Source: Cyanobium sp. CZS25K (lineage in GTDB: Bacteria > Cyanobacteriota > Cyanobacteriia > PCC-6307 > Cyanobiaceae). Taken from it: a DNA stretch of 64,000 nt. The stretch's first letter is position 1. Each line of letters starts with the position of its first letter. Positions 1 to 8,435 of this stretch are shown here, piece after piece. Under the pieces are notes generated by a model. It worked only from the letters and a program-made list of their open reading frames with translations, ran no database searches and was not told the DNA's origin. The stretch covers positions 186,001 to 250,000 of the forward strand of contig JAUCZB010000002.1 in the NCBI GenBank assembly GCA_030373325.1. Reading direction: 5' to 3'. The position numbers and the translations under genes are program-made.

Positions 1-648
1 GATTCCATACAGCCGTTCGCTCACCTCCCCGAATCCGGGAACGACGCGGTGCGCTCCATCCACCTCCGGGTCGATGCCGGCGCAGTAGATGGTGAGTTGG
101 CCATGGCGCTCACCGACGACCTGGAGCCCGGGAGCCGACGCCAGGGTGGTGATCACCCGCAGCCGCTGGCCCTCCACGCCCAGGCCCTGCAGACGCTCCA
201 GCAGGGCCAGAAGGATGGAGCCGCTGCCCAGAGAGGGAAGGAACACCAGCACACCGCTGCGGGAGTCGATGCTGGCGGGCAGATCATCGAGGAACCAGTG
301 GGGCTTGTGGTCGGGACCGGAGGCCTCGATCCCCACGTGGGCCAGCTGCGCCGATGGCAGCACCGACTGGCCCCCCTGCCACAGGCCGAGTCCCCCCCGC
401 AGCACCGGGATCACCAGCAGGGGAACATCGGGATCGACCACCTGGCCGTCCGCCTGGCCCAGGGGCGTCGTGACCGACACCTGGCGATGGGGCAGCCAGT
501 CACGCAGGGCTTCGTAGGTGAGCCAGCGGCCCAGCTCCGCCATGGCCGTGGCGAACAGGGGCGAGGGGGTGGCACCATCGCGCAGCAGGGTGAGCCAGTG
601 GCCGATCAGGGGATGGGGGGGGACCACCACCCGCAGGGACATGCTCAT
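1..648 (-). CDS. upp: Uracil phosphoribosyltransferase-like protein (3' end cut by window)
   Basis: The minus-strand frame starts at ATG 648 and runs off the window edge after 216 codons. The homologous end (VPGFGEVSERLYGI) is reached, so little is missing. Family members convert uracil and PRPP to UMP in pyrimidine salvage. The N-terminal HPLIGHWL and LTYEALRDW segments and the central VIPVLRGGLGL segment match the UPRTase fold. The PRPP-binding loop, normally DPMLATGG, reads here as LPSLGSGS, losing the acidic residue. The fold assignment is therefore good, but catalytic activity is doubtful. The gene is divergent from the pentapeptide-repeat gene, with only 48 bp between them. Confidence 0.8.
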   Translation of the reverse strand, partial: MSMSLRVVVPPHPLIGHWLTLLRDGATPSPLFATAMAELGRWLTYEALRDWLPHRQVSVTTPLGQADGQVVDPDVPLLVIPVLRGGLGLWQGGQSVLPSAQLAHVGIEASGPDHKPHWFLDDLPASIDSRSGVLVFLPSLGSGSILLALLERLQGLGVEGQRLRVITTLASAPGLQVVGERHGQLTIYCAGIDPEVDGAHRVVPGFGEVSERLYGI

Positions 649-696
649 GACGGGCTGCGTCTGCCATAGCTTGAACCGGCAGCGTACCGGTGTGGC

Positions 697-1233
697 ATGG
701 TTCCGAGCTTCCTGTCCTTCCCAGCGATCGGCCGCCGGGGTCGGGTCCTCCTGGGAGCCCTGCTGAGCCTGGTCCTGTTCTGGTCCCTCCTGCCGGTGGG
801 GCAGGCGCTGGCGATCACCGCGCCCGAGCTTCGCGCCCAGCGTTCCTTCCAGGAGCTCGATCCCGACCTGCGGGGGCGCAATCTGCAGCAGCAGGAATTC
901 CTCAAGGCCTCCATGGAGGGCTTCGATCTGCGGGACGCCGATCTGCGCGGCGCGGTGTTCAACTCCACCAACCTGCGCCAGGCCGATCTGCGCGGCGCCG
1001 ATCTGGAGGATGTCGTGGCCTTCGCCACCCGCTTCGATGGTGCCGATCTGCGGGGCGCCCAGTTCCACAACGCCATGCTGATGCAGAGCCGTTTCCGCGA
1101 TGCCCAGATCGATGGGGCTGATTTCAGCGACGCGGTTCTCGATCTGCCGGAGCAGAGGGCCCTCTGCGCCCGTGCCACCGGCCGCCATCCCCTGACCGGT
1201 GTCGACACCAGCGAGAGCCTCGGCTGCCGCTGA
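697..1233 (+). CDS. Pentapeptide-repeat protein, exported (probably thylakoid lumen)
   Basis: This 178-residue protein has an N-terminal hydrophobic segment (residues about 18-35) ending in GQALA, which looks like a signal peptide. It is followed by about a dozen A(D/N)LxX pentapeptides (ADLRG, TNLRQ, ADLED and similar) between residues 55 and 150. These repeats form a right-handed quadrilateral beta-helix; cyanobacteria carry many lumenal or periplasmic examples of unknown function. The C-terminus has two cysteines (near CARATG and at the end, GCR) that could pair in an oxidising compartment. No enzymatic function can be assigned. It stands alone between divergent upp and the CobW gene. Confidence 0.85.
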   Translation: MVPSFLSFPAIGRRGRVLLGALLSLVLFWSLLPVGQALAITAPELRAQRSFQELDPDLRGRNLQQQEFLKASMEGFDLRDADLRGAVFNSTNLRQADLRGADLEDVVAFATRFDGADLRGAQFHNAMLMQSRFRDAQIDGADFSDAVLDLPEQRALCARATGRHPLTGVDTSESLGCR

Positions 1234-1285
1234 ACCGCCCAAGTGGTGCCTCCCCTAGGTTTCGGAGCACTTCGCCCCCCACCTG

Positions 1286-2350
1286 ATGACGGTCACCAGC
1301 TCCAGACGGCTGCCGGTCACGGTGGTGACGGGTTTTCTCGGGGCCGGCAAGACCACCCTGCTGCGCCATCTGCTGCTGGAAAGCGGTTTGCGCCTGGCCG
1401 TTCTGGTCAACGAGTTCGGCGAGGTGGGGATCGACGGCGATCTGATCGCTTCCTGCGGTTTCTGCCCGGAGGAGGAGCTCGGCGAGCGGCTCGTGGAGCT
1501 CGCCAACGGCTGCCTCTGCTGCACGGTGCAGGACGAGTTCCTGCCCACCATGACCCGCCTGCTGGAGCGGGCTGACCGGCTCGACGGCATCGTGGTGGAA
1601 ACCAGTGGGCTGGCCCTGCCCGAACCCCTGGTGGCCGCCTTCCGCTGGCCGGAGATCCGCAGCCGCACGCGGGTGCATGGGGTGGTGACGGTGGTGGATG
1701 GGGAGGCCCTGGCCGCCGGCCATGTGGTGGGTGATGCCGCCGCGGTGGAGGCCCAGCGGCAGGCCGATCCCAGCCTCGACCACATCAGCGCCATCGAGGA
1801 TCTGTTCGCCGATCAGCTCGCTGCCGCCGATCTGGTGCTGGTGAGCCGTGCCGACCGGCTGGAGCCGGCGGACCTGGCGCAGGTGAAGGCCAACCTCGCC
1901 TCCGGGCTGCCCCCCGGCACCGTGGTGCTGCCCATGGCCAGGGGATGCATCGATCCCTCCCTGGTGCTGGATGGTCCCGGCCGGGAGGCCCACCACGACC
2001 ACAGCCACGATCACGACGATCACCATGACCATGCCCATGTGGCCATGGAATCCCTGGTGGTGCGGCGCTCCGGTCGCTGGGAGCGGGGCAGGCTGGAAGC
2101 GCAGCTGCAACAGCTGCTGATCGACCACCCGGTGGTGCGGCTCAAGGGGCGCCTGCGCCAGGGCGGCAAGCGGCTGCCGTTGCAGATCCAGGGGGTGGGT
2201 CGGCGACTCGACTGCTGGTATGAGGAGAGGGCGGGCGCCCCCGGTGAGGCAGCCCCCGGCGAGGCAGCCGCCGCCGATGCGCTGGAGCTGGTGGTGCTGG
2301 CCACCGCCGGCGCCGCCGGCCCCCTGCGCCAGGCCCTCGATCGTCTCTGA
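1286..2350 (+). CDS. CobW/COG0523-family GTPase, putative metal chaperone
   Basis: This 354-residue G3E-family GTPase has a P-loop GFLGAGKT at residues 16-23, the family metal motif CLCC near residue 75, and a SRAD segment in the position of the NKxD guanine-specificity motif. A histidine/aspartate-rich stretch (HHDHSHDHDDHHDH) lies at about residues 232-248, before the CobW C-terminal domain. COG0523 proteins insert or traffic zinc, cobalt or iron. The His-rich loop is typical of zinc- or cobalt-linked members, but the metal cannot be decided from sequence. cobU, cobN and metH elsewhere in the window make a cobalamin role possible. The gene is monocistronic and ends flush against the convergent downstream gene. 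Confidence 0.9.
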   Translation: MTVTSSRRLPVTVVTGFLGAGKTTLLRHLLLESGLRLAVLVNEFGEVGIDGDLIASCGFCPEEELGERLVELANGCLCCTVQDEFLPTMTRLLERADRLDGIVVETSGLALPEPLVAAFRWPEIRSRTRVHGVVTVVDGEALAAGHVVGDAAAVEAQRQADPSLDHISAIEDLFADQLAAADLVLVSRADRLEPADLAQVKANLASGLPPGTVVLPMARGCIDPSLVLDGPGREAHHDHSHDHDDHHDHAHVAMESLVVRRSGRWERGRLEAQLQQLLIDHPVVRLKGRLRQGGKRLPLQIQGVGRRLDCWYEERAGAPGEAAPGEAAAADALELVVLATAGAAGPLRQALDRL

Positions 2351-2713
2351 TCAGTCGAGCGGGATGTCCCCCCTGGCGCAGATCCCGTCCCAGCACAGGT
2401 CGGTGTTCTCCTCCCAGCGACTGTCCACCGGCTGCCAGTGTCCCGAGGGTTTCAGCATCGTCACCTTGCCGCGACCATCGTGGCGGAATTCGATCCGCTG
2501 CCCTCCCACCAGCAGGAACCAGTGCACGCCGAGCTCCGTAACCTGCATCTGGCAGTCCTGCCAGGGGCCCCCCGCCTGGCGACACTGCAGGGGGACGAGT
2601 CCCGGAAGGACCTGGGCCTGCAGGGCGGCACAGGCCAAGGTCAGGCCCGTCATCCAGGCCAGCAGACCATGGCCCAGCGGATCCAGCAGAAACCTCCTCA
2701 GGGAGGGCACCAA
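2351..2713 (-). CDS. Conserved hypothetical small protein
   Basis: This 120-residue protein has a single hydrophobic stretch near residues 15-35 that could be a signal anchor. The remainder is soluble and contains cysteines (LQCRQAGG, WQDCQ, LCWDGICARG) suggesting an exported disulfide-bonded protein. The start is TTG 2713 or the adjacent GTG 2710; no ATG is available. Its stop codon directly abuts that of the CobW gene, so the two are convergent with no spacer. I do not recognise a named family. Confidence 0.65.
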   Translation of the reverse strand: MVPSLRRFLLDPLGHGLLAWMTGLTLACAALQAQVLPGLVPLQCRQAGGPWQDCQMQVTELGVHWFLLVGGQRIEFRHDGRGKVTMLKPSGHWQPVDSRWEENTDLCWDGICARGDIPLD

Positions 2714-2798
2714 GGTCAGCGGTTCGGGGGACCAGCTTCAGGCTGCTCATCCGCCGGTGGTGGTGGTGGGCCGTGCTGCCAAGATTTAACAAACGTCC

Positions 2799-3065
2799 GT
2801 GCCTCCGGTGCCGCTCTTCAACGCCCGCGTTCAGGTGTCCCTGCGACCCTCCGTGCTCGATCCCGCCGGTGAGGCCACCCGGGCCGCCGCTGCCCGGCTC
2901 GGGGTGGAGGGCGTCAAGCGGTTGCGGATCGGCAAGGCGATCGAACTGGATCTGGAAGCGCCGGACCGGGCCACCGCCCAGGCCCGGCTTGAACTGCTCA
3001 GTGATCGTCTGCTGGCCAATCCGGTGATCGAGGACTGGTCACTGGATCTGGCGGAAGCGGGTTGA
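2799..3065 (+). CDS. purS: Phosphoribosylformylglycinamidine synthase subunit PurS
   Basis: The 88-residue PurS is the small subunit that bridges PurL and PurQ in the three-part FGAR amidotransferase of purine biosynthesis, step 4. The sequence has the family pattern [15 protein letters not shown] near the start and RIGKAIELD in the middle, followed by the [11 protein letters not shown] segment. It begins at GTG 2799; no in-frame ATG fits. purQ follows after 13 bp with a good GAGGAG ribosome-binding site, so purS-purQ form an operon. purL is not in the window. Confidence 0.93.
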   Translation: MPPVPLFNARVQVSLRPSVLDPAGEATRAAAARLGVEGVKRLRIGKAIELDLEAPDRATAQARLELLSDRLLANPVIEDWSLDLAEAG

Positions 3066-3078
3066 GAGGAGCGGACCG

Positions 3079-3732
3079 ATGACCGTCGGCATTGTTGTGT
3101 TTCCCGGCTCCAACTGTGACCGGGACGTGGCCTGGGCCCTGGAGGGCTGTCTGGGCGTCCCTGTGCGTTTCCTCTGGCATGAGGAGCGGGACCTTGCCGG
3201 TCTCGATGCCGTCGTGCTGCCGGGGGGGTTCAGCTACGGGGATTACCTGCGCTGCGGCGCCATCGCCCGTTTCGCCCCCGTGCTCGAGGAGGTCCGCTCC
3301 TTCGCCGACCGTGGCGGCCCGGTGCTCGGCATCTGCAACGGCTTCCAGGTGCTCACCGAGATGGGCCTGCTCCCCGGGGCGCTCACCCGCAACCGGGACC
3401 TGCACTTCCTCTGCCAGAGCAGCGAGCTGGAGGTCCAGCCCGGAGGCTGCCGCTGGCTCGGGGCCTACGGCGCCGGCGAGCGGATCAGCCTGCCGATCGC
3501 CCACGGGGAAGGGCGTTATCAGGTGGAGCCGGACACGCTCCACCGCCTCGAGGATCAGGGCTGTGTCGTGCTGCGGTATGTCGCCAACCCGAACGGATCG
3601 CGGGGAGATGTGGCGGGTCTGACCACGCCCAGGGGCCATGTGCTCGGCCTCATGCCCCATCCGGAGCGGGCCTGCGATCCGGTCACCGGGGGGCTCGATG
3701 GTCGTCGCCTGCTGGCGTCGCTGCTGGGCTGA
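3079..3732 (+). CDS. purQ: Phosphoribosylformylglycinamidine synthase, glutaminase subunit PurQ
   Basis: This 217-residue class I glutamine amidotransferase supplies ammonia from glutamine to PurL for conversion of FGAR to FGAM. The N-terminal [13 protein letters not shown] and the [12 protein letters not shown] oxyanion region are diagnostic. The nucleophilic cysteine lies in GICNGFQVL near residue 88, and the His/Glu of the triad in MPHPER near the C-terminus. Length is normal for bacterial PurQ (about 220). It is translated immediately after purS, and the next gene is convergent with a 4 bp gap. Confidence 0.97.
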   Translation: MTVGIVVFPGSNCDRDVAWALEGCLGVPVRFLWHEERDLAGLDAVVLPGGFSYGDYLRCGAIARFAPVLEEVRSFADRGGPVLGICNGFQVLTEMGLLPGALTRNRDLHFLCQSSELEVQPGGCRWLGAYGAGERISLPIAHGEGRYQVEPDTLHRLEDQGCVVLRYVANPNGSRGDVAGLTTPRGHVLGLMPHPERACDPVTGGLDGRRLLASLLG

Positions 3733-3736
3733 AGCC

Positions 3737-4336
3737 TCACTCCAGCGAGGCGAAGAACGGGCGGCTCGCCTGGGGATCGGGCGCCAGGGTTCGGGCTCCA
3801 GGGGTCCAGTCGGCGGGGCAGACCTGGTCGGGATGGCTCCGCACCTGCTGGTACGCCTGCAGAACCCTCAGGGTTTCGTCGACACTGCGGCCGACGGCCG
3901 GATCGTTGATGGTGCCGTGGCGGATCACGCCGTCAGGATCGATCAGGAACAGTCCCCTCAGGGCCGTGCCGGCCGCTTCATCGAGCACGTGGTAGGCCCG
4001 GGCGATGTCCTTGTTGAGGTCGGAGACCAGGGGGTAGGCGACATCTCCGAGACCGCCGCTCTTGCGCTCGGTCTGCACCCAGGCCAGATGGCTGTACGGG
4101 CTGTCCACGGAGACGGCCAGGATATCCGTGTCGAGACGGGCGAATTCCCTGTGGCGATCACTGAACGCGGTGATCTCGGTGGGACAGACGAAGGTGAAAT
4201 TGAGCGGATAGAAGAACAGCACCACATGCCGGCCGCGGTAGTCCCGCAGCGACAATTCCCGGAACTCCTGATCCACCACGGCGGTGGCGCGAAAGTCGGG
4301 AGCCGCGAGGCCGATCAGCCTGCCGTTGCTGAGCAT
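3737..4336 (-). CDS. Typical 2-Cys peroxiredoxin
   Basis: This 199-residue thiol peroxidase reduces hydrogen peroxide and alkyl hydroperoxides, usually with thioredoxin as reductant. The peroxidatic cysteine is C51 in FTFVCPTE and the resolving cysteine lies in QVCPADW near residue 172, the arrangement of typical 2-Cys (AhpC/Prx1) enzymes. [13 protein letters not shown] contains the GGLG motif that, with a C-terminal YF, marks hyperoxidation-sensitive Prx. Here the tail is SRPFFASLE, without a clear YF. It is convergent with purQ and divergent from the small gene at 4428. Confidence 0.95.
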   Translation of the reverse strand: MLSNGRLIGLAAPDFRATAVVDQEFRELSLRDYRGRHVVLFFYPLNFTFVCPTEITAFSDRHREFARLDTDILAVSVDSPYSHLAWVQTERKSGGLGDVAYPLVSDLNKDIARAYHVLDEAAGTALRGLFLIDPDGVIRHGTINDPAVGRSVDETLRVLQAYQQVRSHPDQVCPADWTPGARTLAPDPQASRPFFASLE

Positions 4337-4427
4337 GGGAAGCAGGGTCTGGAGAGGGGGGCAAAACCCATGCTGCCCTGAAGGAGGCGGGCCTTACAGT
4401 GGGCCTCAAGCAAGAGATGATGTCGCC

Positions 4428-4769
4428 ATGGGCTGGGATCCGGCCGTTCTGAGGAAATACAACACCACCGGTCATTTCCGTCTGATCAATCAGCTGCGCT
4501 CCGAACTCAAGGGCAATCCCCTGATCCGTCCCAAGGATGGGGAGACCGTGGGCGCCGCCAACCGCAGCAAGAGCCTCACCCGTGCCCTGCAGAACCGTTC
4601 CCAGGCAGGGAGTTCCGCCCGCAGCCGCCGTCCCATCCAGGCCTCGCCAGCCCCGGCCCCCCTGCCTGTGATCGCTCCGTTGCCGCTGGCCTCCGACAGT
4701 GTCGAAAGTCAGGAAGCCGCCAATGCCCGCAGCTTCCGCGAACGGCTCAACGCCATTGAAATGCGCTGA
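4428..4769 (+). CDS. Conserved picocyanobacterial hypothetical protein
   Basis: This 113-residue basic protein begins MGWDPAVLRKYNTTGHFR. The ATG at 4428 is chosen because conservation-like sequence begins there, and the in-frame upstream stretch overlaps the divergent peroxiredoxin. The N-terminal third is compact and the middle is a basic, Ala/Pro-rich, probably disordered linker. The C-terminus (SFRERLNAIEMR) looks helical. No catalytic motif or membrane segment is visible. A hairpin terminator lies about 50 bp downstream. Confidence 0.7.
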   Translation: MGWDPAVLRKYNTTGHFRLINQLRSELKGNPLIRPKDGETVGAANRSKSLTRALQNRSQAGSSARSRRPIQASPAPAPLPVIAPLPLASDSVESQEAANARSFRERLNAIEMR

Positions 4770-4820
4770 AGCTCTGAAGCTCTGATGCGCTGAAGCAAAA
4801 AAACCGATCTACTGAATTCT

Positions 4821-4858
4821 CCCCCCTGGCCCATCGGCCTGGGGGGTTGTTCAGTTTT
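4821..4858 (+). terminator. Rho-independent terminator after the gene at 4428
   Basis: CCCCCC-T-GGCC pairs with GGCC-T-GGGGGG across a four-base loop (4821-4846), followed by a T-rich tail ending TTTT. Because the stem is largely symmetric and A-rich sequence precedes it (4798-4803), it may also stop minus-strand transcription of the tRNA. Confidence 0.7.
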
Positions 4859-4913
4859 CAGGGAAACATCGGGATGAAAGGCCTTTTCAGACCGGGGAAA
4901 TCGATGTCCACAA

Positions 4914-4987
4914 TGGCTCGGGGGAGACTTGAACTCCCGACCTTGGGGTTATGAATCCCACGCTCTAACCAGCTGAGCTACCGAGCC
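4914..4987 (-). tRNA. trnM: tRNA-Met (anticodon CAT)
   Basis: Read on the minus strand, the 74-nt sequence folds into a full cloverleaf. The acceptor is GGCTCGG/CCGAGCC with discriminator A. The D arm is GCTC/GAGC with an AGCTGGTTA loop. The anticodon stem is TGGGA with loop TTCATAA and CCCCA, and the T arm is GGGAG-TTCAAGT-CTCCC. The last anticodon-stem pair is an A-C mismatch. The CCA end is not encoded. CAT could also be an isoleucine tRNA with lysidine-modified C34, but the overall sequence looks more like elongator methionine. Confidence 0.9.
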
Positions 4988-5034
4988 AATCGGTGGGATT
5001 CTAGACGATCACCCTCTTGGCCCCCTCTCCCGGG

Positions 5035-6057
5035 TCAGGCCCGGGGAGGCAGCATCTGCAGGGGATTGGCGGCGCCCCTGCCGGGAGGGTGGATCTCGAA
5101 ATGCAGGTGGGGGCCGGTGCTGCGGCCGGTGCTGCCCATCTGGCTGATCACCTGGCCCTGGGACACCGTCTCACCTTTGCTGACCAGCAGGCGGCTGTTG
5201 TGGGCGTAGAGGCTGCGACTGCCATCGGGGTGGGCGATCTCCACCAGGTAGCCGTAGCCGCCGTCATGCCAGCCGGCGAAGGAGACCTGCCCTTCCCTGG
5301 CCGCCATGATCGGTGTCCCCACGTTGTTGGCCACGTCGATGCCCTTGTGCATCCGGCCCCATCGCCAGCCAAAGCCGGAGGTGAACACCCCCTTGGTGGG
5401 CCAGATCCAGGTGGTGGAAGGAGCCGTGCTGCCGCCGTTGAAGGAGGGCTGGGGCTCGCCGAACTCGGGGATGTCGGGCCAGCTGATCCCGCCGCTCACC
5501 GAGGGCTTGAGGCCCAGCAGCATGCGGGAACGGCCGGGAGCCGACTGGGCCAGCCGCACCTGGCTGCCCACCACCAGACGGGCGGTTTCAAGACCCGGAT
5601 TGAGCCGGATCAGTTCGGCGACGCTGAGGCCATAGCGCTGGGCCACCTTCAGCACCGTGTCGCCGAAGCGGACGACACCATTGGTTTCCACCGGCGGAGG
5701 GGTGGAGACAGGCGGGGTCTGGCGCAGGGCCGAGGTGTCGAGCGAAGCGATGCTGCCGAGGCGGTTCTGGCCGCGGGAGGGCACCACAAGCCAGTCGCCG
5801 TTGCCGAAGCGGTGGTCCTCGTCGACGTCGTTCAGACGAGCCAGACGGCTTTCATCGAGGTTGAGGGCGGTGGAGATCTCCTCGATCGACACGGGGCGGC
5901 GCACCTTGACCCAGACCCGATCGGAGGAGGGAGGCAGGGAGGCCAGCAGGGTTTCGGTGGCACCGGTGCTGGGGGCATCGTCAGCGAGAACGGACACGAG
6001 CGGCACGACGGCCGGTGTGGAGAGCAGAAAAGGAAGAATCAAGCGGAAAGGCTTCAT
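5035..6057 (-). CDS. LysM-domain M23 family metallopeptidase (murein hydrolase/activator)
   Basis: This protein is about 340 residues from ATG 6057, chosen because a clean signal peptide (MKPFRLILPFLLSTPAVV) follows. Longer in-frame starts would run into the upstream gene's 3' region. A degenerate repeat (residues about 50-100) and a LysM (GDTVLKVAQRYGLSVAELI, about 160-200) precede the C-terminal peptidase domain. Zinc ligands appear in HKGIDVA and HLHFEI, and the GYGYLVEIAH strand is typical of lysostaphin-like enzymes. It should cut or regulate cutting of peptidoglycan cross-bridges in the periplasm, for example at division. Confidence 0.92.
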   Translation of the reverse strand: MKPFRLILPFLLSTPAVVPLVSVLADDAPSTGATETLLASLPPSSDRVWVKVRRPVSIEEISTALNLDESRLARLNDVDEDHRFGNGDWLVVPSRGQNRLGSIASLDTSALRQTPPVSTPPPVETNGVVRFGDTVLKVAQRYGLSVAELIRLNPGLETARLVVGSQVRLAQSAPGRSRMLLGLKPSVSGGISWPDIPEFGEPQPSFNGGSTAPSTTWIWPTKGVFTSGFGWRWGRMHKGIDVANNVGTPIMAAREGQVSFAGWHDGGYGYLVEIAHPDGSRSLYAHNSRLLVSKGETVSQGQVISQMGSTGRSTGPHLHFEIHPPGRGAANPLQMLPPRA

Positions 6058-6196
6058 GCATTTCACATCCATCGGACAAAACCCAGCAGAGAAGCCAACA
6101 TCTGCGGGTCCGGCAGACAGTAGCGCCATGAACCTCCTGCGGCAAGGTTCCTCAGGCACAACTCCGTTCTGACCCTGGGGTGGATCCGGCCGGATC

Positions 6197-6688
6197 TCAG
6201 CTTTCGCCATCCCCGCAGGCCCCGAGCTGGCGCAGGGCCTCAAACAGCACAACAGCAACGGACACCGAGAGATTCAGGCTGCGGACGCCCCCCTCGCCTG
6301 TGCCGGCCTTCCGGGCCATGGGGATGGTGAGCCGGGCGTCCGCCGACGCCTGCAGGGCGTTCGGTAATCCGTCGGTCTCGCGTCCGAAGAGCAGCCAGTC
6401 GTCCGGACGGAAGCGGAAATCGGTGTAGGCCGCCTTCGCCTGGCTGCTGAGGGCCACCAGGCGGCCTCCCCGTCGCTGCCGTTCCCCCTGGAAGCAGTCC
6501 AGGTCGGCATGGCACTGCAGCGCCACCCAGGGCCAGTAATCCAGGCCGGCCCGGCGCAGATGGCGGTCGCTGATCGAGAAACCGAGGGGTTCGATCAGAT
6601 GCAGCTCGGAGCCTGTGGCGGCACAGGTGCGGGCCACGTTGCCCGTGTTCGGGGGAATCTGGGGCTGGAACAGAACGATGCGGGGCAT
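6197..6688 (-). CDS. trmL: tRNA (cytidine/uridine-34 2'-O)-methyltransferase TrmL
   Basis: This 163-residue SPOUT-class methyltransferase starts MPRIVLFQPQIPPNTGN. The three SPOUT motifs are present: PPNTGNVARTCAA, LLFGRETDGLP and LNLSVSVAVVLFEAL, which build the trefoil knot that binds AdoMet. Length matches TrmL (about 155-160), which methylates the wobble ribose of tRNA-Leu isoacceptors, rather than the larger TrmH/RlmB. It sits 11 bp downstream of cobU in the same direction, so the two are probably cotranscribed. Confidence 0.93.
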   Translation of the reverse strand: MPRIVLFQPQIPPNTGNVARTCAATGSELHLIEPLGFSISDRHLRRAGLDYWPWVALQCHADLDCFQGERQRRGGRLVALSSQAKAAYTDFRFRPDDWLLFGRETDGLPNALQASADARLTIPMARKAGTGEGGVRSLNLSVSVAVVLFEALRQLGACGDGES

Positions 6689-6699
6689 CCGGAGGGGCC

Positions 6700-7278
6700 T
6701 CAGGGGCCCGGAGGTACGGGCTGGCTGAGGGCCAGCAGATCGATGGCGCGGCCCTGCAACACAAGCCAGGCCGCCGCGCTGTGGCCCTGAAGTTGCTGCT
6801 GCACCCCCGCGAGCCGGTCGCGGAAGCGCGATCCGGCGGCCGTGGCCGGCACCACGCCCCAGCCGGTTTCCTCGCAGACGACCACCAGGGGGGCCGGGCA
6901 GGACGTGACGGCCCTGACCAGCGCGTCGCAGTGGAGGCTCCAGAGCTGGGGCTCGAGGTTGAGATGGGCGGCCACCCAGGTCCCGAGGGAATCCACCAGC
7001 CCCAGCTGGCCAGGCTCCAGGCCGGCGAGGCCGCCGGCGAGTTCTCCGCCCACCTCGTGGCAGCGCCAGTGGGCAGGCCGCTGCTGGCGATGACGCTGAA
7101 GCCGCTCCTGCCAGGAGGCGTCGTCGGGGCGGGAGGGGCCGGTGGCGAGGTAGACCACCTCCAGACCACTCTCGCTGGCCAGATGTTCGGCCCAGCGGCT
7201 CTTCCCCCCCCGTGATGGTCCGCTGACCAGGGTGAGGCGTGGATGGGGCAGGCCCTTGGGCGAGGACTCAACCGCCAC
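6700..7278 (-). CDS. cobU: Adenosylcobinamide kinase / adenosylcobinamide-phosphate guanylyltransferase
   Basis: This 192-residue protein has a P-loop GPSRGGKSRWAEHLA near residue 20, the characteristic CobU/CobP start. VVYLATG follows, and VVVCEETGWGVVP in the middle corresponds to the family VxNEVG/VPxT region. It phosphorylates adenosylcobinamide and then transfers GMP, activating the lower-ligand attachment site in cobalamin assembly. The best start is GTG 7278, which lies inside the last codons of pxcA (11 bp overlap), implying translational coupling. trmL follows. Confidence 0.92.
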   Translation of the reverse strand: MAVESSPKGLPHPRLTLVSGPSRGGKSRWAEHLASESGLEVVYLATGPSRPDDASWQERLQRHRQQRPAHWRCHEVGGELAGGLAGLEPGQLGLVDSLGTWVAAHLNLEPQLWSLHCDALVRAVTSCPAPLVVVCEETGWGVVPATAAGSRFRDRLAGVQQQLQGHSAAAWLVLQGRAIDLLALSQPVPPGP

Positions 7279-8413
7279 CGTTCATGTTGCGCAGGGTGGC
7301 GACGGAGGAAGGGGAGACCCGGTTGAGGTAGCGGAAGATCCAGTATTTGAAGATCGTGGCCAGCACCACCGGGAAGGTGGCGATGAAGAGCATCACGAAA
7401 TTCTCCCGGGCCGGGAATCCCAGGTGGTCGGCGATCCCGTCGAGCAGCACGGTCCAGCCTTCGGGACTGTGGAATCCCACGAAGATGTCGGTGAACAGGA
7501 TGATGGCGAAAGCCTTGGCACTGTCGCTCAATCCATAGACGAGTTCGTCGATGAAGCCGCGCAGCACCTGGATGTCGCGCCGGCCGGTGATGCCGACGAC
7601 CACGAACCCGAAGAAGCCGCAGATGTCCGCCAGGACATTCTTGACGGCATGGGTGCTCTCCTGGTCGGCTTCCTCCTTGAGGATCTGGGCGCGCTTGGTG
7701 AGTTCGGCATGGAGTTCCTCCGGGGTGGGCATCGCCTTGCCCGCCAGGAGGGCATCAAACTGGATCTCGGCCTGGTAGACGCGCAGCTTCTCCACGGCCC
7801 GTTCCTCCAGCTGGGGTTTGGGGTAGGTGAGGAAGGCGTTGTCAGGGGCGAAACGATCCACCAGGGGTGACACCACGAAGGTGCGGCTGACCTGCTGCAC
7901 CAGCACCGGCACCAGGATCAGCAGCAGCAGAATCCTCAGCGACACCAGGGTGGAATCGCGGCGACGGCGGAAGCCGGCCACCACGCTCGCCTCCGCCTCC
8001 GGATCGAGCTGGCGACGCACCTGGTCGACCACGCTCACCAGACTGCGGGGCAGCATCTCCGGGGAACGGCTGAGGGCCGGCAGCTCCTCCCGCGCCACGG
8101 CATAGCGGCTGGTGACGGTGTCGATCAGCTGAAACTGGCGCATTTCCTGGCCGGAGAGTTCCTTCCGGTAAGGGGCCAGGGCCGCCCGGGCCTGACGGCA
8201 GATCTGCAGGGCGGCACGGAACCGGCGCAGCACCTGGGCCTGCATCGCCCGAGGAATGCTCAGCTCCAGTTCGGGACGCACAGGGCGGTCGTTGTAGTGC
8301 TCCATCTCGATGCTCTGGATGAGCAGGGCGGCTTCGTAGCCGCGCTCAAGATCCGAGCTCAGGTCGAGCGACTGGGCCCGCCCGAAGGTACCCATCCAGT
8401 CAGTCAGTCCCAT
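7268..8413 (-). CDS. pxcA: Proton extrusion protein PxcA (CemA/CotA family)
   Basis: This 381-residue protein has a long soluble N-terminal half and four hydrophobic segments: LRILLLLILVPVLVQ, ADICGFFGFVVVGI, AFAIILFTDIFVGF and FVMLFIATFPVVLATIF. This is the CemA/PxcA layout of the chloroplast and cyanobacterial inner-envelope protein. PxcA is needed for light-induced proton extrusion and helps balance cytoplasmic pH and inorganic-carbon uptake. The conserved HSPEGWTVLLD and FKYWIFRYLNR segments support the family. It heads a run with overlapping cobU and then trmL. Confidence 0.92.
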   Translation of the reverse strand: MGLTDWMGTFGRAQSLDLSSDLERGYEAALLIQSIEMEHYNDRPVRPELELSIPRAMQAQVLRRFRAALQICRQARAALAPYRKELSGQEMRQFQLIDTVTSRYAVAREELPALSRSPEMLPRSLVSVVDQVRRQLDPEAEASVVAGFRRRRDSTLVSLRILLLLILVPVLVQQVSRTFVVSPLVDRFAPDNAFLTYPKPQLEERAVEKLRVYQAEIQFDALLAGKAMPTPEELHAELTKRAQILKEEADQESTHAVKNVLADICGFFGFVVVGITGRRDIQVLRGFIDELVYGLSDSAKAFAIILFTDIFVGFHSPEGWTVLLDGIADHLGFPARENFVMLFIATFPVVLATIFKYWIFRYLNRVSPSSVATLRNMNGGG

Positions 8414-8435
8414 GGGGAGGAAAGGCGCGCGGGGA

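Noticed and set aside
4914..4987. tRNA-Met as an integration (att) site for an island
   Set aside because: The flanking genes are ordinary chromosomal genes on both sides; no integrase or repeat of the tRNA 3' end was seen.
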